Shown piece after piece: positions 32,173 to 40,928 of a DNA stretch of 64,000 bases. The translations under genes and the position numbers were made by a program. A model generated the notes under the pieces. The model did no database searches. It was not told where the DNA came from and saw only the letters and a list, made by a program, of their open reading frames with translations. Numbering within the stretch: the stretch's first letter is position 1; each line of letters begins with the position of its first letter. Origin of the DNA: CAKZQX01 sp034435975 (GTDB lineage Bacteria > Chloroflexota > Chloroflexia > Chloroflexales > Chloroflexaceae); the NCBI GenBank assembly GCA_034435975.1, contig DAOTWD010000145.1, positions 1 to 64,000 on the forward strand, in the 5' to 3' direction.

Positions 32173-33246
32173 CTAATATGCTAACGTGCGAACATGCCAC
32201 GCCCGCAGCGCCGCCCGTTGCATGGTCAATTTCGCATCAAACTCGGCCTGATCGCGGCTCAGAAACTCATGGGTGACAAAGCGCGGCTTGAGTGCTGCCA
32301 GAATGTCGCCACAGCGCGGGCTGCTAAACGCGACATGCTGATCGATCTGTGCTGCGTGCAGGCGGGCACAGTGGTATTGCGCGGGCGTATCCATGGCCGC
32401 AAACCCGGCCGGTAGCCCTTCCAACAACGCCGCCTGTTGATAGTGGCCCGACAGACTCAGGTTGAGATGCACACACTCGATCCGCGCTCGAATGTCGGTC
32501 GGCAGGCGCTCAATCGTCGCCAGGACATAGCCTATCGCCTGGGCTTCGTCGGTGAGCGTCGGGCAGGTATTCAGGAGATGCCCGGTGTCCAGCACAAACG
32601 CCCAGTTGTCGAAGTGCAGTTGCTCGGCCAGTTGCTCGGCCGTGTTGTCGATGAAGGTCAACCCCGGCCACCACAGGTTTTCGAGCGCCAGCCGCGCTGG
32701 TGGCTCGCCATGCGGAAAGGTCGCCACCACTGCGTTAAGCAGTTCGGCCGTGGCCTGGCACACCTCGGCGGATGTGTAGGAAAAGGCGCGGGTGAACGTA
32801 TGCGCCGGCTCGATGTGGCTCACATGGAACACCATATAAGCCGGATCAAGCCGCGCCGCATGCTGCCAGACCTGCTGCTGCCCGGCGATCAGTTCGTCCG
32901 CCGTGCGCCCGCCATATGTCCAGCGGATAAACTCGTCCGACCCGGCAACAATAGCGGGCCGCCCGCGCCAGATGTCGAACCAGGTCAACCAGAAGGGCAG
33001 ATGCACCGCCTGCACCAGGCCGGGCGGCAGCACGGGTGGCGCTTCGTAGCCAAGCAGCAGCTCCAGGCCATCTAGCCCCAATCTCTGCACATAGGCGGTA
33101 ACGGCTGACCAGTCGTGATGAAAGCGCTCGGTGTCGCCGCTATGGGTTGAAAAGTTGATCAGCTCTCGGGTTGTTCCGGGGCTAAAAATGGCTCCGTGTG
33201 TGCTGATGTGAGCTTCATTCTGGGGCGACAGGCGGGCATCAGTCAT
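32173..33246 (-). CDS. TIM-barrel protein (AP endonuclease 2 / xylose isomerase-like), CbiR candidate
   Basis: 357 aa, a TIM barrel of the sugar-phosphate isomerase/endonuclease superfamily with likely metal ligands in MVFHVSH, LALENLWW, LDTGHLL and VHLNLS. It lies inside the riboswitch-led corrinoid uptake run. The cobamide-remodelling enzyme CbiR, which removes the lower loop of pseudo-cobalamin-type cobamides, belongs to the same superfamily and co-occurs with corrinoid transport. That makes CbiR the best functional guess, though sequence identity cannot be judged here. The start was set at the ATG with GGAGAGGAG upstream, overlapping the previous gene's stop by 8 bp, so translation is coupled. 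Confidence 0.72.
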   Translation of the reverse strand: MTDARLSPQNEAHISTHGAIFSPGTTRELINFSTHSGDTERFHHDWSAVTAYVQRLGLDGLELLLGYEAPPVLPPGLVQAVHLPFWLTWFDIWRGRPAIVAGSDEFIRWTYGGRTADELIAGQQQVWQHAARLDPAYMVFHVSHIEPAHTFTRAFSYTSAEVCQATAELLNAVVATFPHGEPPARLALENLWWPGLTFIDNTAEQLAEQLHFDNWAFVLDTGHLLNTCPTLTDEAQAIGYVLATIERLPTDIRARIECVHLNLSLSGHYQQAALLEGLPAGFAAMDTPAQYHCARLHAAQIDQHVAFSSPRCGDILAALKPRFVTHEFLSRDQAEFDAKLTMQRAALRAWHVRTLAY

Positions 33247-35143
33247 TGTAGCGCTCCTCTCCTTCACCGTCGATTGCTTGCTCCACCAGCAAGCGCGGAT
33301 GGCGCTGCTTGAGATAGAGCACCACGATCAGGCTGATAAATAGCACCACAAACAGCCCGCTGATCACCAGGATAGCCATAAATTGACTGGCGGGTGTCGG
33401 CGTGGTTGCCAACTGCGGACGCTTGATTCCCGCTGCCAGCACCTCGCCTGTACTGCCATCCACTGGCGGCGTGTCGGCTGCTGCGACCATCTGGCCGCGA
33501 GCGGTGGGCGTAGGAGAAATTGAACTGGTGCTGGTTGGCCGCACAATGGTTGCCGGCAGGACGAGCGGTTCAAGCGTGGGTTGTCTCTCTGGCGCAACCG
33601 GCAGGGAGGTGGCCTCGATCACTATCGCTGGCGATGCGGTGGGCGAGGGTGGTTCGCTGGTTGGCGGCTCTGTCGGTGGCAAGGTGGGGAGCAGGGTTGG
33701 AAGGGCCAGCGTGATGGTTGGCGTGCTGGTGGCCGACATGGTCGGTGGCAGCGGCGTAACGGTCGGCGTGCTGGTGGCCGGTATGGTCGGGGGCAGCGGC
33801 GTAACAGTTGGCGTGCTGGTGGCCGACATGGTTGGCGTAGCGGCGACTGGCGCGGGTAGTGCGGGTATGGGTGACGGTGATGTACTGGTTATGTCAGGCA
33901 CCGTCAGCGTGACTGGTGGTTGGTCATGAACGATGACAGGCACGGCCATTGACATAATCAGCGGCAGATAGATGACGGATGTTCGTGCCGCACGCACTTC
34001 CGTCGTTGGTTCAACGCTGGCGGTAGGGGTCACAGTGACCGTTGGCGTATCGGCTGGTGACGTGGCAGTCGCTATACTGGTGACGCTAGCATTGGGCGTG
34101 GTGGTCGGTGTACCGGTCATCGTTGGTGTAGCGGTCGGTTCGAGCGTTGGCGTCAGCGTTGGCACTGCGCAGATTTGCTCAAAGGAAAGCACCTGTGCCG
34201 GGCGCGTGGCATCACGCCGATCAATCCCTCCTGGATAGCCCCACACCCAGGCCTCCACATCGCCGTCGTACACATTGCGGCGGCTGATATAGGGTGGCCA
34301 GGGATCGTGCCAGACACCATCACGCAACTGGTAGGCCAGCCATAGCCGACTCGTGTCGGAATTGGGATCATATGCGCAGTAGCAGTTCTCACCCGCATCC
34401 AGGGCACAGCCGTCCTTGCCGATCTTACACACCGCCGATCCGCCATAATCATGTTCGCCGATCTGTACTTCCAGGCCCGACCGCACAAGCAACTCCTCGG
34501 CCGTCAGTGCCAGGCCACCTTCCCAGGTGACACAGACGGTTTCAATCGAGCCATCACCATATTGCACCATCAACCCGGAGCGCTTCTGCGGTGATGGTGG
34601 CTCCTGGCGCAACGTTGCCAGGCTGAAATGCTGCCCTGTAGCAGCAGGGGCGTTTTGAATGAGCGGGAGATACACCCGGTACAGCGGCGTATCTCCCGAA
34701 CACACGGCGTCAAACGTGAGCGGGGGCGCGATGGAAGTGCCACCCCACGTCCAACCATCCATGTCGCCATGGCGCAGACGGCGGTTACTGGCCCCTACCG
34801 GCGAGAACTGCCAGGTATCGTTGCGCTGCAACCAGTAGCGCCAGTAGTCGGGTGGATAGGCACACATGCAATTCTCCGCTGGACAACCGTACCTGTCGAT
34901 CTTGCACACAAAAGCGCCCATGCCAGGATCGTGAGTCAACTCGACATACAGGCCAGAGCGTTCCAGCAGTTCCGCACCAGTGATGCTCTCGCTGCTGAAG
35001 GATACACAACGAGTCAGCACCACATCACCAGATTGCACTACCAGCGCAGCCTGATGTAACACCTCGGCCTGGAGCGCAGATTGCTGTAACAGGACAAGGG
35101 TCACTGCCAGCAAAAACATGATTTGTGTGCAAAAGCGATACAT
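33239..35143 (-). CDS. Surface protein with two DUF4430 (transcobalamin-like) domains
   Basis: 634 aa. An N-terminal signal sequence is followed by two related domains (about 35-140 and 185-310) with the pattern YWRYWLQRNDTWQFSP...LRHGDMDGWTWG. This is the DUF4430 fold that forms the C-terminal domain of transcobalamin and intrinsic factor. A Thr/Pro/Ser-rich stalk (about 335-560) follows, including a 15-residue tandem repeat, then a C-terminal membrane anchor (FMAILVISGLFVVLFISLIVV). Cysteines in each domain could form disulphides. It probably stands off the cell surface and closes over corrinoid together with the helical-barrel protein encoded upstream (inference). YLPLI motifs occur after each domain. 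Start ATG without strong ribosome site. Confidence 0.75.
   Translation of the reverse strand: MYRFCTQIMFLLAVTLVLLQQSALQAEVLHQAALVVQSGDVVLTRCVSFSSESITGAELLERSGLYVELTHDPGMGAFVCKIDRYGCPAENCMCAYPPDYWRYWLQRNDTWQFSPVGASNRRLRHGDMDGWTWGGTSIAPPLTFDAVCSGDTPLYRVYLPLIQNAPAATGQHFSLATLRQEPPSPQKRSGLMVQYGDGSIETVCVTWEGGLALTAEELLVRSGLEVQIGEHDYGGSAVCKIGKDGCALDAGENCYCAYDPNSDTSRLWLAYQLRDGVWHDPWPPYISRRNVYDGDVEAWVWGYPGGIDRRDATRPAQVLSFEQICAVPTLTPTLEPTATPTMTGTPTTTPNASVTSIATATSPADTPTVTVTPTASVEPTTEVRAARTSVIYLPLIMSMAVPVIVHDQPPVTLTVPDITSTSPSPIPALPAPVAATPTMSATSTPTVTPLPPTIPATSTPTVTPLPPTMSATSTPTITLALPTLLPTLPPTEPPTSEPPSPTASPAIVIEATSLPVAPERQPTLEPLVLPATIVRPTSTSSISPTPTARGQMVAAADTPPVDGSTGEVLAAGIKRPQLATTPTPASQFMAILVISGLFVVLFISLIVVLYLKQRHPRLLVEQAIDGEGEERYND
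33717..33851. repeat. 45-bp tandem repeat, three copies
   Basis: Units start at 33717, 33762 and 33807 (GTTGGCGTGCTGGTGGCCG...), the third diverging at its end. It encodes the Pro/Thr stalk repeat TPTVTPLPPT of the DUF4430 protein. Confidence 0.85.
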
Positions 35144-35167
35144 TAACAGGTTGCAGGTTACAGGCTA

Positions 35168-35228
35168 CAGGTAGTGACGACTTCAGTCGTTCAGCAGTCC
35201 TGAAACCGACTAAAGTCGTTACTACCTG
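35168..35228. repeat. Long hairpin repeat in the intergenic gap
   Basis: 22-bp arms (35168-35189 and 35207-35228, core GACGACTT/AAGTCGTT) pair with two mismatches around a 17-nt loop. GACTAAAGTCGT-type palindromes are recurrent repeats in filamentous bacteria. It sits between two genes of the corrinoid run and could modulate readthrough. Confidence 0.75.
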
Positions 35229-35236
35229 TACGAAAG

Positions 35237-35288
35237 GCGTTAGACAAGGTTCGTTAACGGTAGAGTGTTTACGAACCTTGTCTAACGC
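35237..35288 (-). terminator. Perfect 18-bp inverted repeat at a gene end
   Basis: GCGTTAGACAAGGTTCGT (35237-35254) and its exact complement (35271-35288) with a 16-nt loop. The right arm contains the stop codon of the barrel-protein gene. No U-run, so it may be a 3'-end stabiliser or partial terminator that lowers expression of the downstream genes. Confidence 0.6.
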
Positions 35289-37678
35289 ACAATCAGCGGC
35301 AGATACACCCGTAGCGGCTCCTTGCGACTCTCCAGCACGACCGGCGTGGTGGACAGCGTACCCCCGCTTTGCACTCCGTCCGCATCGCTAAAGGTCGCCT
35401 TGAACACGAGCGTATCAACGGGCGACACATCGTTCCGCCCACTCAGGTCAATCGTAGCCGTGTAGAAGCCCGTACTGCGCGTCGTCTCGACCTTGGTGAA
35501 CGCTGCGACCTGTGCATCCGCCCCCAGAACGCCCCACTCCAGCGTCACCTCCCCATCGCCGTTGAGATCGCTGCCGAAGGGGATTGTCACCGCAATGCTC
35601 TGACCATCGGCGCTCCTGACACCAAAGGCGGGTGCGGCAACCATACGATCGGGGTCAGGGCCACGCTTGATTGGGGTGTAGCTGGTGCGCAAGTCGGCCA
35701 CGGGTGTTTGATTGTAGGGATAGAACGCACCCAGCAGCGCCGGTACAGCCTGTTGTGTAGCAAACAGATTATCGGCGGTCGGGTTGAAGAACTTCGTCAC
35801 CCCATCATAGTTCCAATTGACCACAAATGGACCATCGGGTTTCTGGTAGCTACCCAGCACGCCCAGCGGTGAGCGCCCGTTCTTCAGCCACGGGGTTGTC
35901 GTTAAATCAACTCCGGCGGCCAGCAAACCCTGAATGGCATAGGCAGTGGAGTTGGTGCTGAACGCGCCAAACGCGGCCCACCCACCGCTGGCGATCTGGC
36001 TATCGCGCAGATAGGCAATTGCTTTCACGATGGCCTGATTGTCAGCCGGAATACCGGCGGCGATCAGCGCCTGCATTGCCAGACCAGTCGCGTCAACGCT
36101 GCCCCAACTGCCGTCACCATCCTGCAAGCCGAGCAGAAAATCCGTCGCTGTTTCTGGAATCGTCTCGCCCGCAGCTACCAGGCCCAGAATGGCAAATGAC
36201 TGAGTGGTAGGAGTGGCTGCGCCGGTGGCAAAACCGCGACTGGCGGTGGTGCTGTACGCGCCGGTGGCTTGCAGCGTGCTGGACAGATCGGCCACCAGAT
36301 CGAGCGGGGTCGGTGTGCCAAAGCTGGTGGGATCAGCACCGCTCGCCACCAGTCCAACGATCAGCTTGCCCGTCTGCGCGGGAAAGATCTGTCCGCCATC
36401 ATCGCGGGTGTAGTTGTTCGCTGCGGTTGCCAGGTAGTCGAGCGGCGACTTGTCTGTGTCGCTGGTGATATTGTTGGGATTATAGCGCGCAGCAACAAAA
36501 GCCAGCAGATTATCGATCGTTTCGCCGGGTGAAGAAGCGTCAGTAAAACCAGGCCAGCCGCCATCAGTGTTCTGCCGCGATTTGATATAGGCCAGCGCCC
36601 GCGCTGTGCGCAGCGGCGTGGTCATAAACAGCGGCTGGTCGGTCAAGCCATACAGGCCCTCCAGGGTAGCGTAGGCGTTGAAAAAGCGTTTGGCAATGAT
36701 GCCCTCGTCGTTTTGTAGGCCTAGCATGGCCTCCCGTGGATTGGTGCCGCCTGTGGCCCAGCTCTGGGTCATCGGAATAAACCCGGCCGTTGAAAGCGCG
36801 GTCATGACCCAACCGGTGCTGTTGGCCGGCTCACCAGTCCCGGTGTCACCCCACAGCGCGGTGCTGGCGGTCTGGTTACGGCGATAAAACTCCAGCGCTT
36901 GCTGGATAGCCGGGTCGGTCGGTTCAACGTTGCCGCTGCCGATCAGCGCCACGATTGCGTAGCCGGTAATATCAATGTTGTTACTCCAACTACCATTCTC
37001 GTTTTGGTTGTTGATCAGCCAGGTCGTCGCTGCTTCCGGGATGGGCTGTCCGGCGGCTACCAGGCCGAGAATGGACAAGGTCTGGTTGATGTCACTGGCA
37101 GCTCCCCTGGCAAACCCTTCCTCTGCGGGTGTGCTGTAGGTAGCATCGCCGGCCGCAGCGTAGGCCGCGTTGAGTTCGCCGATCAGATCTACCTGTGCCT
37201 CACCGAAGCTGGTCGGGTCTTTACCCGCCGCTGCTGCCGCTCCCAACACCAGGCCTGCTCGTCCAGGGAACAGGCGTTCCGTGCCAGGCTTGTCGTCTTG
37301 ATAGATATACTTGACGACCTCGGCTTCCAGATAATCAATCAGCGTCTTCCCCGCGCTTGATACCAGGGTGTTGGTCGGATACCCCAGGGCATTCAAGATC
37401 AGTGTGGTTCGCGCCGTGCCACCCGGATCAGGGCCGAAGGTAAACGAATCAATGCCACCATCCGGAACTTGCTGGGTGCGTAAATAGTTAACCGCCTTTG
37501 AAATCGCCGCATCCTGATAAAAGGGGTAGGTTGTCGTCAGTTCCTGGGCGAGTGTTGCCATTGACTGGCGGGCCAGGACACGTGAGCGTGATATTGGCCC
37601 AATGCCCTGAAAAGCCACAACCAGCATTGCCAACAAAGCGAACATGCCAATCAACAAACGGGGTCGATAGTGCTTCAT
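35282..37678 (-). CDS. Secreted prenyltransferase/squalene-oxidase-repeat (transcobalamin alpha-barrel-like) protein
   Basis: 798 aa. It has an N-terminal signal/anchor helix and then two tandem alpha/alpha toroid units with repeated DGGIDSFTFGPDPGGTART, NGSWSNNIDITGYAIVAL, DGGWPGF and DGSWGSVDATGLAMQAL motifs. This is the repeat class shared by squalene cyclases, prenyltransferases and the large domain of transcobalamin and intrinsic factor. The catalytic DxDD of cyclases is not seen, so a binding role is likelier. As the first gene after a cobalamin riboswitch, it is a good candidate for a surface corrinoid binder working with the DUF4430 protein downstream. The C-terminus carries VYLPLIVR, a motif frequent in exported Chloroflexota proteins. 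The start was placed at the ATG preceded by GGAAAGAGGA; the frame runs further upstream through the terminator. Confidence 0.8.
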   Translation of the reverse strand: MKHYRPRLLIGMFALLAMLVVAFQGIGPISRSRVLARQSMATLAQELTTTYPFYQDAAISKAVNYLRTQQVPDGGIDSFTFGPDPGGTARTTLILNALGYPTNTLVSSAGKTLIDYLEAEVVKYIYQDDKPGTERLFPGRAGLVLGAAAAAGKDPTSFGEAQVDLIGELNAAYAAAGDATYSTPAEEGFARGAASDINQTLSILGLVAAGQPIPEAATTWLINNQNENGSWSNNIDITGYAIVALIGSGNVEPTDPAIQQALEFYRRNQTASTALWGDTGTGEPANSTGWVMTALSTAGFIPMTQSWATGGTNPREAMLGLQNDEGIIAKRFFNAYATLEGLYGLTDQPLFMTTPLRTARALAYIKSRQNTDGGWPGFTDASSPGETIDNLLAFVAARYNPNNITSDTDKSPLDYLATAANNYTRDDGGQIFPAQTGKLIVGLVASGADPTSFGTPTPLDLVADLSSTLQATGAYSTTASRGFATGAATPTTQSFAILGLVAAGETIPETATDFLLGLQDGDGSWGSVDATGLAMQALIAAGIPADNQAIVKAIAYLRDSQIASGGWAAFGAFSTNSTAYAIQGLLAAGVDLTTTPWLKNGRSPLGVLGSYQKPDGPFVVNWNYDGVTKFFNPTADNLFATQQAVPALLGAFYPYNQTPVADLRTSYTPIKRGPDPDRMVAAPAFGVRSADGQSIAVTIPFGSDLNGDGEVTLEWGVLGADAQVAAFTKVETTRSTGFYTATIDLSGRNDVSPVDTLVFKATFSDADGVQSGGTLSTTPVVLESRKEPLRVYLPLIVR

Positions 37679-37773
37679 ATCCAGATCCTCTTTCCTGACC
37701 GCTTTACGGTGATACAACAGTAACGAAAAATACACAACCCATCCACAACGCTGCACCCTGTTGCAAAAGGTAT

Positions 37774-37804
37774 AAAAAAACGGCGCTCCACGTGGAGGCC
37801 GTTG
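37774..37804 (-). terminator. Rho-independent terminator of the riboswitch
   Basis: On the minus strand AACGGC...GCCGTT pairs around the palindromic CTCCACGTGGAG and is followed by seven Ts (rc of 37774-37780). It lies between the cobalamin aptamer and the first gene, as expected for transcription attenuation when ligand is bound. Confidence 0.88.
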
Positions 37805-37835
37805 ATCTATAGTGACATGCACCGGCGTACCTTAC

Positions 37836-38036
37836 AGGTCAACCAGTGTTGTCCGGCACCCTTTCCGCGAAGGTACACACGAACAGTGATACAGGTGGGT
37901 TATCGGGCTACACCGATGGCCGTTCATTTTGCACATCGTGTGTTACCGTTGCGGGACAGCGCCGGACTCTCACCGGTCTTCCCCCATTATGCGCCGCGCA
38001 TCCGGGCGGTAGCGCGCCTGCATCAGTTGTGAGCTA
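37836..38036 (-). promoter_or_regulatory. Cobalamin riboswitch
   Basis: On the minus strand the conserved core reads GGGGAAGACCGGTGAGAGTC then CGGCGCTGTCCCGCAACGGT (37943-37985), and the B12 box reads AGCCCGATAACCCACCTG (37892-37909). Both match the AdoCbl-type aptamer consensus closely. Aptamer ends are approximate. With the terminator downstream it should switch off the capture/uptake run when cobalamin is plentiful. Confidence 0.93.
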
Positions 38037-38402
38037 TTTAGTTATGTGTCTATCAAAGCCCTGGCAACTCGACAATTACTCCAAAAAAGTAAAATACTCT
38101 AGCATTCGTAGCATGAGTGTGCCGTTCCTGCATCGGAACGAAGCACACTTGATGATTCTTTTTGAAGGCATGGGCTTTTGCTAATGGTACATAATACCGC
38201 GCCTGGTCGTAAATTGCAAGTTACAGGTGTTAGCCATTGGAGCGCGTGTCTATTCGTAGGAATGCCACACGAACTTTGAAAAATGTAACGTGAATATGAA
38301 CCCAACCGGAGTCACGGCTTTAACCGGGCCTGTGTTGCTGCAGACAGTAGTTATGCTGCTGCACGCCCGATCAAGACTATTTTTCAAACCCCAATGTGTC
38401 AT
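38037..38402. other. Region upstream of the riboswitch
   Basis: Spacer between the unknown-protein gene (minus, ending at 38403) and the riboswitch. It should contain the promoter of the corrinoid run; no convincing -35/-10 pair was found. No gene seen. Confidence 0.4.
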
Positions 38403-39002
38403 TTAGCCATGGATAAACCGCCGGGCGGAACGGTCACGCGGATCGGGGTCGAGACCGAGATATTTCTTGCGCAACATATCCCACAGCGCCAGGCGTGACC
38501 AGTCCGGCTCGTTGAGATAGGCCATCTCATCGGAGAGGAACGGGTTTGGGAGAAAGATCGTAATTTGCTGCTCATCTTTGCCGTTGAATAGACGTACCCC
38601 CCAGCTATCTGGCGTACCCTCCTGGTTAATACGACGATACAGTTCGGCGCGGGCGGTGCGCCGATGGTGGGCCAGTTCCGGGTCAACCGGATGGTTACGG
38701 GTGCCCTTATGTTCGCCAATGCAGATATGAAAATGCCACGTGCCAAAATCAACCGTCAGATAGCCATCCAGCATACTGATCTTTTCAGGTGCGGCGGTAG
38801 CGCGAATCTCAAAGACAGCCCCCTGAACAAGCGGGCCAAAGTGAATCTGCTGCCAGTAGTGGCCGAAGAGATCCTGGAATAGTTCAAACAACACTGCCTC
38901 GGATGGCTCGATCGGAAAGATTTCCAGGGTTCCATTGCCCTTTTCCGTCACCACGTGCGGCAGCGGTTGTACAGATGGTGAGGTCATACTCCTGGTTGTC
39001 AT
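38403..39002 (-). CDS. Conserved protein of unknown function
   Basis: 199 aa, soluble, no signal peptide. Conspicuous conserved-looking motifs are LTVDFGTWHFHICIGEHKGT with histidines, HRRTARAELYRR, SWGVRLFNGK, and DWSRLALWDMLRKKYLGL near the end. I do not recognise the family with certainty; it may be one of the DUFs found in phototrophs and other bacteria. The start was set at the ATG with AGGAGC upstream. It is transcribed toward the cobalamin riboswitch, which begins about 360 bp downstream with its own leader, so it is probably a separate unit. Histidine and acidic clusters could bind a metal or cofactor, but nothing more can be said. Confidence 0.72.
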   Translation of the reverse strand: MTTRSMTSPSVQPLPHVVTEKGNGTLEIFPIEPSEAVLFELFQDLFGHYWQQIHFGPLVQGAVFEIRATAAPEKISMLDGYLTVDFGTWHFHICIGEHKGTRNHPVDPELAHHRRTARAELYRRINQEGTPDSWGVRLFNGKDEQQITIFLPNPFLSDEMAYLNEPDWSRLALWDMLRKKYLGLDPDPRDRSARRFIHG

Positions 39003-39138
39003 GATAGCTCCTGTATCTTGCTCTGGATGCTGCAAGCCTGATCAACCGTATCCATTGTCCGCCGTTATCCTCTTCCGTTGACCGTCCGGGGTTTCACGTT
39101 CATCGATTCTGACGATAGAGCAATCCGCCATAGTGCGA

Positions 39139-39200
39139 CAACGAGACCGCCCCTGGGTAGGGAGTCACGGCACGGCTTCGCCCCTCCGAGGAAGCTATAT
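39139..39200 (-). mobile_element. MITE-like element, truncated copy 3
   Basis: Read on the minus strand, GCGAAGCCGTGCCGTGACTC, then CCCTACCCAGGGG and GTCTCGTTG, match the right half of the element at 14950-15083. The left half and its terminal repeat are missing. Confidence 0.6.
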
Positions 39201-39496
39201 CCATTGTGGCGCAATGTCCAGAAATTCCTTGACGATCTGTTGAACGCTTTGCGAGTGCAGATGGGGATAGCGTCTTTTCGCCCATTGTTCCCAACGCACC
39301 TTGCTCGGCCACTTCCAACCCAGGCGGATACGACGGTGGCATATCATATCGTTATATCATTCCACAGGGGCGCGGCTTCCTGACACGACAGGGTGCATGT
39401 CTGCCATGGAGGTTTACCTCGTGGAAGCCAGTTGAACTCAATCGTTTTGTATGCCATAATAGCTATTATACCATTGGTATACCATTTGTAAAAATT

Positions 39497-39562
39497 CGGC
39501 GAAAGCCGAAATCGCTTCATCCACTGCCACTGAAGTGGCGTGGCTTTCGCGGGCTAAACCCC
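39497..39562. repeat. Palindromic dispersed-type repeat
   Basis: Contains CGGCGAAAGCCGAAATCGC, CCACTGCCACTGAAGTGGCG and GGCTTTCGCGGGC. These form nested hairpins of the kind scattered between genes in filamentous Chloroflexota. Only one copy was noticed in this window. Confidence 0.45.
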
Positions 39563-39715
39563 ATTTTATGGAAAACGTGATTTGAAATAATGCAATAGTA
39601 CGTTCATCTTCAAATGCCGTTTACCGATACTGTCTCACCTGTACAAACGATGATAATAGAGGAACATCAAAAATTCATAGGAGTATCTCGTTGCATAAGA
39701 GTCAGACAAATCACG

Positions 39716-40711
39716 TTACTCTACCAGATTCACCACTTCTGGTACCTCCGGCACCTCCGGTAGTTGCTGCACCTTGCCCAGCGGGTACCAGAACGACGCG
39801 ATAAAGCCAACGAGCAGATGTTGCAATGTGATGAGCAAGAACAGAGCCGAGACACTCAGCGCCTGCTCTTGCGAGTAGCCCCAGGGGGCCAGTACCGCAA
39901 TCAGCGCCGCATCGCGCACGCCCACACCGGCAATCGAAATCGGCAGCACCTGCAAAATGGCGATCAGCGCCGACACACCAACCACCAGATACAGCGGCAC
40001 AAAGACTTCTAGCGCAATAAATAACAACCATAGCCGATAAAAGGTAAAAAAGGCCGAGACCAGCGAGGCACTGATCAATACCGCCAGCACCCGTGGCTGC
40101 ATAGATAACGAACGAAACTGCTCATTCCAGCGCGTCAGTGAGGCCTGCAGGCGCTGCGGTAACACTCGTGGCAACGCCCAGGTGAGCAACCACTGGCGCG
40201 GCCCACGTGCCATTAATATAACCGTAACGGTGACAATGCCCGCACTCATCCCTATCACCAGCAGCGTGCGTAGCGTTGAGTCAGGCAACAATTGACCGAG
40301 CGAGAAAATGCCCAGCGTCGCCAGCGCCGCCATCACCAGCAGGTCAAACAGGCGATCAATCACCACACTCAACAGAGACGGTGCGAAGGCATACCCCCGT
40401 TCGCGCAGATACCAGGCCTTTAACAGATCACCCGCCTGACCGGGTGTCACCGTGCCGAGGAAAATGCCGACCATATACAACCCGGCCCCGGTACGCAACG
40501 GCAGATCCAGGCCTAACTGCCGCAACAGATACTGCCAGCGCCAGGTTTTGATCAGCAAAAACGGGGGGAACAACAGCAATGACCACAGTACCAGCCAGAG
40601 ATCAGCGTTTAACAGGATCGCAAAAAGTTGCCCCAGATCGCTGTTCCACAGGAACAACACCAGCAGCGCCGGACCGAGCAGCCGTAGAAGCCAGGGTAGA
40701 TATTTGCGCAT
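39716..40711 (-). CDS. Lysylphosphatidylglycerol synthase TM-domain / UPF0104 family protein
   Basis: 331 aa with about eight membrane helices. Family motifs are TPGQAGDLLKAWYL, VVIDRLFDLL and LPISIAGVGVRDAAL. Members (AglD/YbhN-like) lack the catalytic domain of MprF and are thought to move or handle lipid-linked intermediates. It is encoded after a GT2 and two GT39-like genes, so a flippase-type step in surface glycan assembly is plausible. The start was placed at the ATG of MRKYLPWLL, where the first helix begins; the longer frame upstream reads through a repeat. No clear ribosome site. The C-terminal PEVPEVPEVV tail is a small in-frame repeat. Confidence 0.84.
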   Translation of the reverse strand: MRKYLPWLLRLLGPALLVLFLWNSDLGQLFAILLNADLWLVLWSLLLFPPFLLIKTWRWQYLLRQLGLDLPLRTGAGLYMVGIFLGTVTPGQAGDLLKAWYLRERGYAFAPSLLSVVIDRLFDLLVMAALATLGIFSLGQLLPDSTLRTLLVIGMSAGIVTVTVILMARGPRQWLLTWALPRVLPQRLQASLTRWNEQFRSLSMQPRVLAVLISASLVSAFFTFYRLWLLFIALEVFVPLYLVVGVSALIAILQVLPISIAGVGVRDAALIAVLAPWGYSQEQALSVSALFLLITLQHLLVGFIASFWYPLGKVQQLPEVPEVPEVVNLVE

Positions 40712-40810
40712 AGTAGTTTCGTGACAGGATGTACACCAGGGCCTGTGCCCAGACGCGGACAGGGCAGGTACCGGCGGCGCTCCGTTCGCCGGTGTGCCAC
40801 CGGCACGCCA

Positions 40811-40906
40811 GTGGGCGTCACTCACCGGTTGCCCGCCCGTTCATGAGCCGGGCCAAGCCGTCAGCCCGAACAGGTGGGTGTCGCTCACCGGTTGCCCGCC
40901 CGTTCA
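40811..40906. repeat. Two 33-bp direct repeats
   Basis: 40811-40843 and 40874-40906 differ at two positions and share CTCACCGGTTGCCCGCCCGT. A third, inverted copy of the core lies at 21786-21811. They sit in the gap between the GT2 and flippase-like genes. Confidence 0.85.
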
Positions 40907-40928
40907 CAGGCCGAACCGACCTTTCAGG

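Larger units (their letters stand above)
39003..39715. other. Intergenic region with repeat remnants
   Basis: 713 bp with no supported gene. It contains a fragment of the MITE-like element (39139-39200), a GGCGAAAGCC-type palindromic repeat (39497-39562) and AT-rich DNA. Short frames here lack ribosome sites. Confidence 0.5.

Noticed and set aside
37802..38184. Plus-strand frames over the riboswitch region
   Set aside because: They read through the complement of the cobalamin aptamer and have no ribosome sites.
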